A stretch of 62,074 nt of DNA from NCBI RefSeq assembly GCF_000716335.1, contig NZ_KL591024.1:28657-90730 (forward strand). The letters run 5' to 3'. Positions 8,308 to 18,466 of this stretch are shown piece by piece (within the stretch, counting starts at the first letter, position 1; every line of letters begins with the position of its first letter). Source of the stretch: Streptomyces sp. NRRL S-118 (lineage in GTDB: Bacteria; Actinomycetota; Actinomycetes; Streptomycetales; Streptomycetaceae). The notes below the pieces were generated by a model. The model was not told the origin of the DNA, did not search any database, and was given only the letters and a program-made list of their open reading frames with translations. Both the position numbers and the translations under genes were made by a program.

Positions 8308-9435
8308 TCAGCCGGTCTTCTTCCGGTCGAACCACATCGTCGCCGCCGCGGGCACCAGTCCGGCCCAGAACAGCACCTGCGGGACCGTGCGCTCCGTCCA
8401 GGGGATCTGAGTGATCAGCAGGGCACAGAGCATGGCCCACGCCGCCTGGCCCAGGACGATGCGGGGCCACGCGCGGCGGGTCACGAGCGAGCGCAGGCTG
8501 ACCCGGACGCCCGCGCGAAGCCGGCGGTACCTCAGCACGGCGCCCAGGGACCAGACGACGGCCATCGGGACCAGGTCCCAGAGCCGCTGGCCGAGCGGCA
8601 GCGGCAGCTCCCGCGGGGTCTCGCCCTGCGTGACGAACAGGTCGACACCGACACCGGCGAGGGCCAGGCAGAGCAGGGCCAGCCAGCGGATACCGCGCAG
8701 CAGACGGTAGGAGGCTTCGTCCAGGCCGCGCCGCATCGGCGCCGAGTCCGGGGCGGAGGCCAGCGCGTCGGCGTACAGCGTGGCGGCCTCGGCCGCCTTG
8801 ACGCCGGGGGCGGTCGCCGCCCTCTTCGTCCACCGGGCGAGGGCCTGCTCGTGCTGCGGGTCGATCCGGAGGATGGCCTCGTCGAGCTGGTCGGCGACGG
8901 AACGATCGCCCGCCATGTCGGCGATGAGCCATGCCACCTCGTAGGCGAAGAGCTCCTCCGGCCCCAGCCGTATGGCCTCCTGGGCCAGTTCGCCGGCCTC
9001 CCGCAGTGCGGCGAACTGGTCCTCGCGCCGGACCTCGCCGCCGTTGGCCCGCGCGGAGCGGATCGCCTTGATGCGCCACAGCCAGTGGGCGAGCAACGCG
9101 TAGCCGTGCCAGTGGTCGGGGGCGACGCGGATCACCTCGCGCAGCACGTCCTCGGTCTCCAGGAAGCGGCCCGACGCCCGCAGGGCGTGCGCGTGCATGA
9201 CGAGCGCCCCGATGTCCTCGGGGTCCAGCGCCAGCGCCCGCTCCGTCGCCTCCAGGGCCTTGGCGCCGTCGGTCTCGTCGTCCTGGAGATGGCTGCGGGC
9301 GAGCTTGACCCAGGCGCGGATGTCCTCCGGGTCCTCCGCGAGCCGCCGGGCCAGCAGTTCCCTGGCCTCGTCGTACCGCTTGAGGTCGATGAGCAGGTCG
9401 GCCCGCTCCGCGGCGGGGTGCACGGCGGACGTCAC
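8308..9435 (-). CDS. TPR protein with C-terminal membrane segments, partner of the AAA ATPase
   Basis: A 375-residue protein starting at GTG 9435, which overlaps the stop of the upstream AAA gene as GTGA (9432-9435), so the two are translationally coupled. Residues 1-230 are helical TPR-like repeats (for example RYDEARELLARRLAEDPEDI and ALALDPEDIGALVMHAHALR). The last 130 residues hold about four hydrophobic segments and end in a basic tail. The likely role is an adaptor that docks the ATPase to the membrane or to substrates. This is inferred from architecture and coupling; no characterised homologue is recognised. Confidence 0.85.
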   Translation of the reverse strand: MTSAVHPAAERADLLIDLKRYDEARELLARRLAEDPEDIRAWVKLARSHLQDDETDGAKALEATERALALDPEDIGALVMHAHALRASGRFLETEDVLREVIRVAPDHWHGYALLAHWLWRIKAIRSARANGGEVRREDQFAALREAGELAQEAIRLGPEELFAYEVAWLIADMAGDRSVADQLDEAILRIDPQHEQALARWTKRAATAPGVKAAEAATLYADALASAPDSAPMRRGLDEASYRLLRGIRWLALLCLALAGVGVDLFVTQGETPRELPLPLGQRLWDLVPMAVVWSLGAVLRYRRLRAGVRVSLRSLVTRRAWPRIVLGQAAWAMLCALLITQIPWTERTVPQVLFWAGLVPAAATMWFDRKKTG

Positions 9436-10667
9436 AGCTTGCGCCTCTTCTTCAGGTACGCGACCAGGTCGTCGTACATCCCGCCCTCGTTGGCGAACAT
9501 GGCCACGTTCCGCGCGGAGGCGAACCACGGCTCGGCGGACGGGACGACGTCCTTCGCGGCCGCCAGCAGGTCCTTCATCCCGATCATACGGACGGTGCCC
9601 GTGCGCGCCGAGTCCAGCAGTGCCCGCTCGGCCGCCGCCTCGCAGACATGGGCCAGGTCCGCGCCGGACAGGCCGTCGGTGGCCTTGACCAGCTTGCCCA
9701 GGTCCACGTTCTCGATGGGCCGGTCCCGCAGGTGGTAGCGGAGGATCGCCTCCCGGGCGGGTCCGTCGGGCGGCAGGACGAGGATGGTCCGGTCCAGGCG
9801 GCCGGGGCGGCGCAGGGCGTTGTCCACGTCCCAGGGCACGTTGGTGGCGGCCAGCACGAACACGCCCTCGTTCGCCGCCGAGTCGATGCCGTCCAGCTCG
9901 GTGAGGAGCTGGTTCACCGTGTTGCGCATGCCGCTGTGCGCGGTGCGGCTGCGCTTGGCGCCGAGGGCGTCCAGCTCGTCCAGGAAGACGACGCAAGGCG
10001 CCTGGCGGCGGGCGGTCTCGAAGACCTCGTGCATGTTGCGCTCGGAGTTGCCGATCCACATGTCGAGCACGTCGTTGACCGACACGGACAGGAACGCGGC
10101 GCCGAGTTCCCCCGCGACGGCTCGTGCGATGAACGTCTTGCCGCAACCGGGCGGCCCGTACAGCAACAGCCCGCCGCGCAGGCTCTTGCCGTACAGCTTG
10201 CGCAGCTCGGGGTTGCGCAGCGGGGCGAGGAAGGCGGCCTCGAGGCGGTCCTTCACATCCTGCATGCCGCCGACGTCGGCAAGTCGCAGGGCGCCGGGCC
10301 CCTCCACGTCCCACGCGTCGGCTTCCCCGGGATCGTCCTGGCCGTCCGCGCGGACCGGCGTCTCGACGAACCGCGGTGGCACGACGTCCCCGACCTGCTC
10401 CTCCGCGGCCTTCCAGTCGAACCGGGACCGCGGGGGCGGGGGTTGCGCCGGCGGCGGGGCCGGCGTGCCCATCGCGCGGGCCATCAGGTCGCGGGCCTGT
10501 GCGTCGCCCGGCGCGTGCTGAAGGGCCACGGCCGCCTCGGCGACGGCGGCCTCGGACCGGCCCGCGTCCAGCAGGAGCTCGGCCAGGTGCAGCCGCAGGG
10601 GCACGTCGGCAGGGGCTGCTGCGACGGCGGTGCGCAGACTCTGTATGAGAGGGGAGTCGTCCGACAT
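9432..10667 (-). CDS. AAA+ ATPase (Cdc48/Vps4-like single module)
   Basis: A 411-residue cytoplasmic ATPase starting at ATG 10667. Residues 1-70 form a short TPR-like helical region, then a Pro-rich linker and one AAA module: Walker A GPPGCGKT, Walker B VVFLDELDAL, sensor-1 AATN, and an arginine-finger type segment NALRRPGRLDR, followed by the helical lid. The sequence is nearer the classic AAA remodelling branch (FtsH, Cdc48, Vps4) than the MoxR or Clp branches, but it has no protease domain. It is coupled to the TPR membrane gene, so a membrane-associated protein-remodelling pair is likely; the substrate is unknown. Confidence 0.92.
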   Translation of the reverse strand: MSDDSPLIQSLRTAVAAAPADVPLRLHLAELLLDAGRSEAAVAEAAVALQHAPGDAQARDLMARAMGTPAPPPAQPPPPRSRFDWKAAEEQVGDVVPPRFVETPVRADGQDDPGEADAWDVEGPGALRLADVGGMQDVKDRLEAAFLAPLRNPELRKLYGKSLRGGLLLYGPPGCGKTFIARAVAGELGAAFLSVSVNDVLDMWIGNSERNMHEVFETARRQAPCVVFLDELDALGAKRSRTAHSGMRNTVNQLLTELDGIDSAANEGVFVLAATNVPWDVDNALRRPGRLDRTILVLPPDGPAREAILRYHLRDRPIENVDLGKLVKATDGLSGADLAHVCEAAAERALLDSARTGTVRMIGMKDLLAAAKDVVPSAEPWFASARNVAMFANEGGMYDDLVAYLKKRRKL

Positions 10668-10807
10668 GATCCACAGCCTAACGCCCGCCGTACGGCACCT
10701 CGGGACGCGCTCGACGTCAAGCCGAACGGCTGGTCCGCGGCCTGGTGGCCGGGGCCTGGTTCTTCGTCCGTGTCGGTGCAGGCTGGTGAGACGTCGAGTG
10801 CACGGGG

Positions 10808-11137
10808 TCAGTGGGACGGGACGAAGCCCGTTGACCGGTCGAGGTGGAACGGTGAGCCGGGACTCTTGGGCGTCCAGCCTTCGGTGAGTGCGGCACGGAT
10901 GCTGTCAGCCACGTGGGCGGGCAGGACCGGGTTGCCGACTGCTCCGCACCAGTTGCTCGGGTGCGGCCGGCTGGTGGTGATCACCAGCGTGGTGCCGGAG
11001 GTCTCGGCGTGCTCGACCGCGTAGGTGAGCGGTGACCGGACCAGTCCCTGGTCGTAGGTCGGCCGCCCGCGGAGTCGCCACCGGTAGGTGGTGCCGTCCA
11101 CGGTGATGAGCCGGGATCCCTTCTTGACCAATGCCAT
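10808..11137 (-). CDS. Small conserved-type hypothetical protein
   Basis: A 109-residue protein. ATG 11137 is preferred to the ATG 18 bases upstream because AAAGGA is well spaced before it. It starts MALVKKGSRLITVDGTTYRW, a beta-rich opening, and contains SNWCGAVGNPVLPAHVADSI near the C-terminus. There is no signal peptide or membrane segment. The family is not recognised, though the length and style resemble small Streptomyces proteins of unknown role. It is monocistronic, divergent from the 2',3'-cyclic phosphodiesterase gene. Confidence 0.65.
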   Translation of the reverse strand: MALVKKGSRLITVDGTTYRWRLRGRPTYDQGLVRSPLTYAVEHAETSGTTLVITTSRPHPSNWCGAVGNPVLPAHVADSIRAALTEGWTPKSPGSPFHLDRSTGFVPSH

Positions 11138-11381
11138 GTCCACATCCTTTCCCATGTGACAGTAGTCAACGGCAGCTGATCGTGTCGTGCCGATTACCCT
11201 CGCCGGTGCGGGGGTGGCGTCGGCTCACCGATCCACAGGCCCGGAAGGGCAGTTGGCCCGTCCGAGCTCGGATGTGGGGGCAGCGGGTGGTGGCCGCGCA
11301 CGACGGGGGCTGACTCTGTCCCGGCGCTGGACGACAGCCACGCGCGGCAGCGGCCGACGCGGGTGGTGTACGAAGTCCTTC

Positions 11382-11966
11382 ATGATGCACGAACAGATCG
11401 AAGCCGGGACCGTCCGCGTCTTCATAGCCCTGGCTCCTCCCGATGACGCCAAGGACGAGCTGGCGCAGGCGCTGCGGCCCGCTTACGACGCGTACCCGCA
11501 CATGCGGTGGAACCGTATCGAGGACTGGCACATCACCCTGGCGTTCCTCGGTGAGCTGCCGAGGCAGGCCGTTTCGCTCCTGCAGCCGCCGCTCGCTGAA
11601 CTGGCGGCCGCGCACCACCCCCTGCGCCTGTCCTTGCACGGCAGCGGACACTTCGACGAGCGAGTGCTGTGGAGCGGGATCGGCGGCGACCTCCACGGCC
11701 TGCGGCTGCTCGCCGACGAGGTGCGGGCACTGGTCGAGGAGCACGGCATCACCCTCCCGGACCGGCCGTTGAACCCGCATCTGACCCTCGCCCGGGCCCG
11801 CCGCGACGACACTTCCAGCGTTGTACGAGCCGCCGCAGGGCTCTCCGCGTTCACCGGCCGCACCTGGCAGGCCGCGCGTCTGCACCTGGTCGGCAGCAAC
11901 TACGGCCGCGGTCCCGGGCCGATCCGCTACCGCGACATCGAATCCTGGCCTTTCAACAGCGCGTGA
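11382..11966 (+). CDS. thpR: RNA 2',3'-cyclic phosphodiesterase (2H superfamily, ThpR-like)
   Basis: A 194-residue soluble enzyme with the two HxT motifs of the 2H phosphoesterases: WHITLAFLG near residue 48 and NPHLTLAR near residue 130. These His/Thr pairs form the catalytic site that opens 2',3'-cyclic phosphates at RNA ends; bacterial members were once called 2'-5' RNA ligases. Length and motif spacing are normal. Two adjacent ATGs (11382, 11385) open the frame; the ribosome site is weak (CGAAG). It is a single-gene unit. Confidence 0.88.
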   Translation: MMHEQIEAGTVRVFIALAPPDDAKDELAQALRPAYDAYPHMRWNRIEDWHITLAFLGELPRQAVSLLQPPLAELAAAHHPLRLSLHGSGHFDERVLWSGIGGDLHGLRLLADEVRALVEEHGITLPDRPLNPHLTLARARRDDTSSVVRAAAGLSAFTGRTWQAARLHLVGSNYGRGPGPIRYRDIESWPFNSA

Positions 11967-12382
11967 TCAACCACCCTTGCGGGCAGGCCGGGGAGGAAGG
12001 CCCCGTGCGCGGGGATGCGGACCGTCCCGGCGGCTGCCGGAAACGGCGCCCCGGGACGGCCGACCGACGACAGCGCCGGTTGCACACGGGCGGCGGCCCG
12101 CGGCCTCCCTCCGTGCCGCCGTCCGTCGAGGTCACCGGGATCGCCCCGCGGTCTGCGGCCACCCGCACGGCACAGCGCAGTGTCGGGGGTGGCCGACCGG
12201 GCAGCCGCGGGCGGACGGAGCCCGGCGGCGGACAGAGCTCGGGGGCCCGGCAACGACCGGCACCGGCTGCGCGCGCCGGTGGCCGCCGCCCCGGCGGTGC
12301 GCGGTGCCCACGTGAGCTGCGCGGCCCCGCGCCCGCCGTCCGCCACCGGCAATCCGCAACCCCACCTTGGCGCACCGCCCGG
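11967..12382. other. Gene-free stretch between convergent genes
   Basis: About 415 bases between the convergent cyclic phosphodiesterase and large-protein genes. It is rich in short GC inverted repeats but none is a clean terminator, and no open frame looks coding. Confidence 0.45.
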
Positions 12383-15300
12383 TCAGTTCCTGCGGCCCTC
12401 CCACGCCCGCGTGAACAGCGTGGGCAGTGGGGCGGAGGGCACCGCCGCCATGTGCGAGGTCGACCGGTGCTCCCGCGCCAGCGGCAGCAGGCCCAGCTTC
12501 GACGCCTCGATCGGGAGGCGAGGCGGCTTCCGCTCCTGCCAGGCGCCCGGCAGGAACAGGGAGCGGCCTGCTCGCGGCCGGGCGGCGCGCAGCACGCGGC
12601 CGGACGCGCCGAGTTCGGCTTCGGCCTTCTTGAAACGCGTGGGCTTCCAGCCGGTCCACGCCTTGACGTTGCGGTCCGAGGGATCCGGCAGGGCGAGCAG
12701 CATCAGGTAGAGCGCCGCGGCGTCCCCGCCCAGTCCGAAGACCGTGGCGCACTCCTCGACGAGGTGCGGCACGGACCGCGTGGGGTCCTGTTCCCAGCCC
12801 GGGGGCCGCTCGCCATCGGTGGCGAGGTGCTTCCCGAGCGCGGCGAAGTCGTCGCTCAGCAGCAGCCGCAGGTCCGCTAGGGCGGGCAGCCCGGAGGGGC
12901 GGGGCAGCCATTGGGAGGGCAGCACGGAGTCGAGGTAGACGTCGAGGGTCTCGAGCAGCGGATCGTCGGGCCCCTTGAGCGCGGCGGGGTCCACGCGGAG
13001 ATGACGCATGTCGTACTCCGTGTCCGCCACCTCCGTGACCGCCGGATGAGCGGTGAGCGCCTCGGTGGAAGGAGGCGGTCCCATCAGGTGGTTGCTCTGC
13101 AGCGAAAAGAGCGCGAGCGAGCCTGGAACGGTGGCCTCCTCGCACAGCCGGGATATCGCCGCGCCGACCGCGGGGCGCAGCGGGTCTCCCGCCGCGGTGC
13201 GGTAGGCGATCCAGGCGGCGATCCTCGGCAGGTCCAGCAGCTGCGGCTCGCCCATGAGGCCCGCGCGGCGGGACGACAGGCAGCTCGCCCCGGCGGCGAC
13301 GCGGCCGAGCAGGGCCGGCAGCCTCAGGTGCGGCCACCAGCCCTGGTCGCCCCGGCGCCGCTGCCGGGCGGGGGCGGCCTCGCCCTTGGGCGGAAGCGTC
13401 TCCTTGGCGGCGAGAGGCAGGAGCGCGCTCGGTGCGGGCAGGGGGCTGCCCAGCTCGTGCAGCCACCATGCGGCGGCGCGGTCGACGTCGGGGCCCGTGG
13501 TCCACAGCTGCTCGGGATCATCAGGGAGCAGCTTGTCGTAGAGCGTCGTGAAGAAGTCGGAGCCGAGCATGGCGGTCAGTGCGGCGACGGCCTGGTCGGC
13601 GTCCTTCGGCCGGATCCTCCAGGGCTCCAGGTCGGCGGAGTGGTGGTGGGAGAGGTAGTCCTCCTCCTCGTCCAACTGGAAGGGGGCGCAACGGACGTGT
13701 GCCATCAGCAGCACGGTGGCTTCCGCCGGAGAGAGTGCCAGCCGCTCGGCGAAGGCCGCGGCGAGTTCCGGCCGGGCCGGTGACGGGCCGTGCTCGCGGT
13801 ACAGCTCGGCGAAGCGCGCGAACCAGCCGCCGGGGCGCACCGGCCGCAGCACGTGGGCACATGTGACCCGCACACCCGCGGGAGCCAGCGGACCGTCCTC
13901 GGAGAACGTACCGTCGGGTGCGTACTCCCACAGCGTCCGGTGGGGCCGCCTGTCCCCTCCACCGGCGAGTACGAGGGCCACCGAGGTGGCCGTGCGGTAG
14001 ACCTTCCCGGGGATCGGCGCGCGCATGTCGGTGCGGCCCTCGGGCGCCTCGCAGTGGACGATCCGCCAGCGGCCCGGCGCACCGGAGACGAAGGGATGGG
14101 CGGCGTACGCCATCAGCGACTGCGCCGCCGGGCCGTCCGTCCTGGAGGAGACGGCGCACAGGGCGAGTGCCGCGGCACACGCGTGCGTCCGGCGCAACCG
14201 GCCGTCGCGGGGCAGGGTGTCGAACGTGGTGCTCGCCTGCGTCAGATCACCTCCCCAGACGGGGGTGCCGTGCTCGGCGAGCTTCATGATCCGGCGGCTC
14301 ACCCGGACGTCGGGATCGTCCACGTCCGCGTCCGGAGCCGGCGCCGCATCACCCTCGTCCGGAGTGAGGCGGCGGACCAGCCGCTCCAGGCCCTCGCGGC
14401 AGTTGACGGCCATCACCAGGGAGCGGGCGGCCTGACTGTGCATCGGTTCGCCCAGCTGCGGCAGCGCTTCCAGGATCGGTCCGCGATTGGGACCCGTGAC
14501 ACCTTCGCGGTCGACGAAGTAGGGCTGGAGTCCCGCCAGCAGTTCCTCCACCTGCGCACGCGAGACGGTGTCGGGGAGCTCGGCCATCAGCAGCGGCATG
14601 ATGTCCACCGCCGCGAACTCCGCTGCGGCCTCGCTGTTCTTGAGGAGCAGGTCCGCCGCCTCGCCCACGTGGACGAAACGGCCGAGCAGCAGGACCAGCT
14701 CCTGGAAGTCGAGTCCCGCACGCAGCTTCGCCCGCTCGCGGTCGCACCATGCGCGGATCTCCTCGTGCCCGATCGGGTTGTCGAAGAGCTGCGGGATCTT
14801 CTCCCATCCCTTGGTGTTGTGCGGCTGGTACCAGCTGTTGGGCTCCAGGCCCTTGATGGTCATCTCCAGGTCGGCGCGGGCCCGCGCCCGCAGCTCGCGG
14901 GCGAAGCGCTCGTCCGCCTGCAGGTGCTCCAGCTTCGGCCGGCGACCGAGCTGCATCTGGTACAGCGGCGACGGGCCGAGGAGTTCCGGCGGGTCGGCGA
15001 CCGGGACGCCGTGCTCCAGCAGCAGGTCGATCAGGTCGAGCGGCGTCTTTCCGTCGAGCTTGTCGCCGATCCGCCGGTATCGGATCTTCACGGGGACACC
15101 ATCGGCCGCCAGCCGCGGCGCGAGTCTTTCCGCGAGCTCGTACATGACCGGCAACGGGCCGTTCCGGTCGCTGCTGGTCCGCACGCACTGGGACAGCCAG
15201 GCGGCGGCCTCGCCCGCGGGCAGCCCCGGGGCCTCACCGGTGAGCTGCGCCAGCGCACCGGAGCGCTCCAGCAGTTCCCGCCACACCCCGGGGTCGTCCC

Positions 15301-16446
15301 CGAAGCGGTCCGGACGCAGCCTCAGCACCTGGTGGGCCGTTTCGGGGGCGTGTTCACCCAGCATGTCCACGGCCGTGCCCTTGAGGCAGTCGGTCCAGAA
15401 CGTGACGTCGGACAGCGAGACACCGCCGGCCATGAAGATCTCCCCGAGCAGCGTGGCCAGTTCCCTTTCGGGCTCGAGACCGGCGGCCCTGGCGATCTTG
15501 CGTACGTCGACGGCCAGCTGCGGGTACAACTCGGCCGACGCCTGGACACGGCGGATGACCACCTGGCGGAAACGCGAGAGCTCCGTCTCGGTCGCCACCC
15601 CCTTGACGGCCAGCTCACGCGCCCAGGCCCGCAGGGTCGTGGCGGACAGGGCCTTGCCTTCGGCGTACGTGAGGTAGCGGCCCAGCAGCCACTCCTGGTC
15701 GACCTTGCGCCCCTGGGCGCGCTCGGCCGTGCGGGCACGGCCGAACCAGGCGGCGGCGGTCGACTCCTCGGAACACCGCAGGGCCACGTCGGCCATCTCG
15801 TCCAGGAGCGTGACCAGCAGCGCCGGAGCCGACTCCTCCAGCCCGTGGAGGATGCGGTCGACATCCGCCTTGTGAACGAAACCCCACGTGCCGATCTGCT
15901 TCTGCAGGGCCAGGAGTTTCGGGACCGCCGGCTCCGCGCACTCCGGATGGGCGGCCAGGACCCGCTCGGGGAAGGGCAGCGCGCCGTCGGAGGTGTCCGG
16001 TATGCCGGTGGAGAAGCAGCCGTCCGGCTCCCAGTCCTTGGCGCGCATCATGCGGTCGCGGTACGGGATGAGCTGCTGGGGAGCACCTGGGTCAGCGTGT
16101 GGCCGCCGAACCCGACGTACCTACGCGCCCACAGGCCGCCCTCGCCCGGCTCGTCGGTGAGCCCGACCCCCTCGCTCTCCAGGGCCTCGCGCCAGAGCGG
16201 ATCGGCATCGGCCAGTGCCCGCGGCACGCTCACCCCGGCCGGCGCCCACTCCCGCGCCTGCTGGCGGCACGCTTCACGCTGCGTCCTCAGCTGCTGACGT
16301 GCATCGAACAGCGCTCCGAGCCCCGGAGCTCCGGCGATCGGGGCGGGGAAGCCCTTGAGCCTGCGCCCCTGTGGATTGCGGTAGACGACCTCCAGATCGT
16401 CCGTCAGTTCGGCGGTGTAGCCGTTCTTCTCGACACGCGTGCCCAT
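12383..16446 (-). pseudogene. Very large protein gene split by a one-base frameshift
   Basis: The first part starts at ATG 16446 and reads for 132 codons, stopping at 16048; the main part is open from there to 12383 (1222 residues from its first ATG at 16051). At the four-G run 16078-16081 (CCCC in the gene) one extra base would join them into VLPQQLIPYRDRMMRAKDW, giving about 1354 residues. The N-terminal YRNPQGRRLKGFP resembles the start of MolR/DUF4132-type proteins, a tentative link. The rest is long, helical and Leu-rich with no recognised catalytic motif. Intact codon use on both sides suggests a recent mutation or a sequencing error. Confidence 0.8.
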
Positions 16447-16764
16447 GCGTCCGTCTCCCCCGTGGTGCTGATCGACGGCTACACGCTAGGCGGCGTCACT
16501 GACATCGCCGCTCACACCCCACGCGCGCACCCGGGCCGACAGCCGGACACCGGAAGAGAGCCTTGCTCTACGGCGACGGGTGCCCGCCGCGGGCGCCGCG
16601 CGACCGGAACGACGTCGGCGGGCGCCGGATCCGCCGCTTCGGGCTTCCGCCCGGCAAGGCCCACGGCGTACGGCGGTCCGCCCCGCGGCGGCCGGAGGCA
16701 CGCCGCCGGCTTTGCGGACCCCGCGGCCCGGGCGGCCGCCCGGGCCCTGCTCCGCCGGGAAGTC
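16447..16764. other. Gene-free stretch upstream of the large gene
   Basis: About 320 bases between the start of the large gene and the end of the cyclooxygenase-like gene. It should contain the large gene's promoter, but no convincing -35/-10 pair or open frame stands out. Confidence 0.4.
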
Positions 16765-18423
16765 TCATCCGGCCACGCGTACCCTCCGAGGCCGGGCGGC
16801 CGTGCGGGCTCCGTCCTCGGCGGCACCGTTGCGGGGGGCGTGCTTCATGCCGAGGGACACCAGGTACCGCCCGTCGTCCTCCGGCAGGTTGCGGTGCACG
16901 ACGTCGGAGAGCGAACGGGTCCGGCGCAGGATGTCCAGCCCCTCCGCGGAGAAGGTCGCCGGCGTGAACAGGCGCGGCGACAGCAGAGGGTTCGTCAGCG
17001 CCTCGGAGAACGCGTCGACACCGATGATCCGCCCGAGCAGGTTGCCGAAGAGGCTGCCGTGCCGGGCGTCCTCGGCGAAGAGGCCGACGTACAGGTCCAG
17101 CTCGTCGACGCCGCCGTACAGGTCGTGCAATGCCTCGCGCACCACCGGGTCGCCCGACACCTGGCGCAGGTCGGTCGCGCGGGGGAAGCCGAAGTGCTCG
17201 CGGTAGTCGTTGTACGAGGCCACCTGCAGCTCGCGGCCGACCTCGACGCTGCGGGCCTCGATCTGCAGCAGCAGGGGGTCGGTGTTGAACATGCCCACGC
17301 GGCCGGCGGGCTGACGGGAGAGATCGTCGAAGAGCGGGCCCATGCCCCGTTCCTCGATGATCCGGCCGTTGGCGAGCGTGTGCAGCAGCGGGACGTCCCG
17401 TCCGCCGATGCGATAGGCCGACGGGATGAGGCTGTGCCAGCGGTACACCAGGCTGAACTCGATGGTCGACCAGTTCTCCCGGTACCAGCTCGACCGGACC
17501 GTCCGCATCGGGTCGAGGATGAAGCGGAAGTGGAACGGGGTCAGGTGGTTGATGTACTCCTCCAGGACCAGCCGGATCGTCATCACCACCAGGATGTTGC
17601 GGGTGGTCTGGAAGACCCGCTCGTCGTCCCACGCCGGGTACGCCCGGGACAGCACTCCCGCGATCCGGTTGTGCTCGCGCAGGAACAGCACGTTGACGAG
17701 CATCGGGCCGATGTGGGCATGTGCCCGGTCACCGCCGGTCGCGAAGACCGTGTCGCGCAGATGCTCGGGCACCTCTTCCCACCGGACCGGCTTGAGGCGC
17801 TCGAACTCCGCCTTGATCCGCCCCTGGTCGCAGAGCAGCGGCGGGAACTCGCCACCGCCGACCGTCCGGCTCTTCAGCCGGCCGCCCTCGAACTCGCGCA
17901 GGCACGCCGTGACCTCCTCACCCGCCCCGTACAACTGCATCAGGTCGATGGTGTGCGGCGAGTCGGTGCGCCGGGGATCCCCGCCCCAGCCGTGCCCGCG
18001 CAGGAAGCCGTCCGTGAACCATTGGGCGAAGGCGGGCAGCAGGGCGGTCGACCGCGGGCAGGTCTGTCCGGTTCCTTCGCGGCGGAAGAGCTCGGCCGCC
18101 CGCTCCGGCGCGGGGCGCCCCGGATGCGGCGCGGTGTCCGGGGGGAGGTGCCGGCCGACGTACGACCGGTCCGTCAGCGAGGGCCACGACGTGTACGGCG
18201 CCATGGTGCTCAGCGGGTTGGGCCGCGGCGGGGCCTTCATGACGGCGATGTCCGTCAGCAGGGTGTTGGTCTTCCGGTGCAGCCACCGGTTGCCCTGCAC
18301 CGCCCGCCACAGCGGCGCGTAGTGGGTGAGGACGTGCGCCTCGACACGGTTGCGCAACCCGTCACGGGAGGGGTCGCGGCCGTTTTCGCCCGGCGCGTGG
18401 CTCGGGCGCGGGATGGTGGTCAT
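16765..18423 (-). CDS. Cyclooxygenase/alpha-dioxygenase-like heme oxygenase (animal heme peroxidase family)
   Basis: A 552-residue heme protein. LFLREHNRIA (about 246-255) is the conserved LREHNR element, and EFSLVYRWHSLIP (322-334) matches the cyclooxygenase motif with its radical-forming Tyr (Tyr327) and proximal heme His (His330). The distal motif is FAQWFTDG: the Gln (Q134) is kept, but the position of the distal His is Asp138. Family members insert O2 into unsaturated fatty acids. There is no signal peptide or EGF domain, so it should act in the cytoplasm. It lies 43 bases behind the P450 gene on the same strand, resembling the fused dioxygenase-P450 enzymes of fungi as two separate genes. 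Confidence 0.88.
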   Translation of the reverse strand: MTTIPRPSHAPGENGRDPSRDGLRNRVEAHVLTHYAPLWRAVQGNRWLHRKTNTLLTDIAVMKAPPRPNPLSTMAPYTSWPSLTDRSYVGRHLPPDTAPHPGRPAPERAAELFRREGTGQTCPRSTALLPAFAQWFTDGFLRGHGWGGDPRRTDSPHTIDLMQLYGAGEEVTACLREFEGGRLKSRTVGGGEFPPLLCDQGRIKAEFERLKPVRWEEVPEHLRDTVFATGGDRAHAHIGPMLVNVLFLREHNRIAGVLSRAYPAWDDERVFQTTRNILVVMTIRLVLEEYINHLTPFHFRFILDPMRTVRSSWYRENWSTIEFSLVYRWHSLIPSAYRIGGRDVPLLHTLANGRIIEERGMGPLFDDLSRQPAGRVGMFNTDPLLLQIEARSVEVGRELQVASYNDYREHFGFPRATDLRQVSGDPVVREALHDLYGGVDELDLYVGLFAEDARHGSLFGNLLGRIIGVDAFSEALTNPLLSPRLFTPATFSAEGLDILRRTRSLSDVVHRNLPEDDGRYLVSLGMKHAPRNGAAEDGARTAARPRRVRVAG

Positions 18424-18466
18424 CTGGTGCCTGCTCTCTGCTCGGCGGCTGGGGACGCCCGCACGG

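Noticed and set aside
8308..10674. One long minus-strand protein covering the TPR and AAA genes
   Set aside because: The AAA gene uses another frame with full Walker motifs, and the GTGA overlap at 9432-9435 defines two genes.
13790..16297. Long plus-strand open frame opposite the large gene
   Set aside because: Low-complexity antisense frame caused by high GC; no start site or domain.
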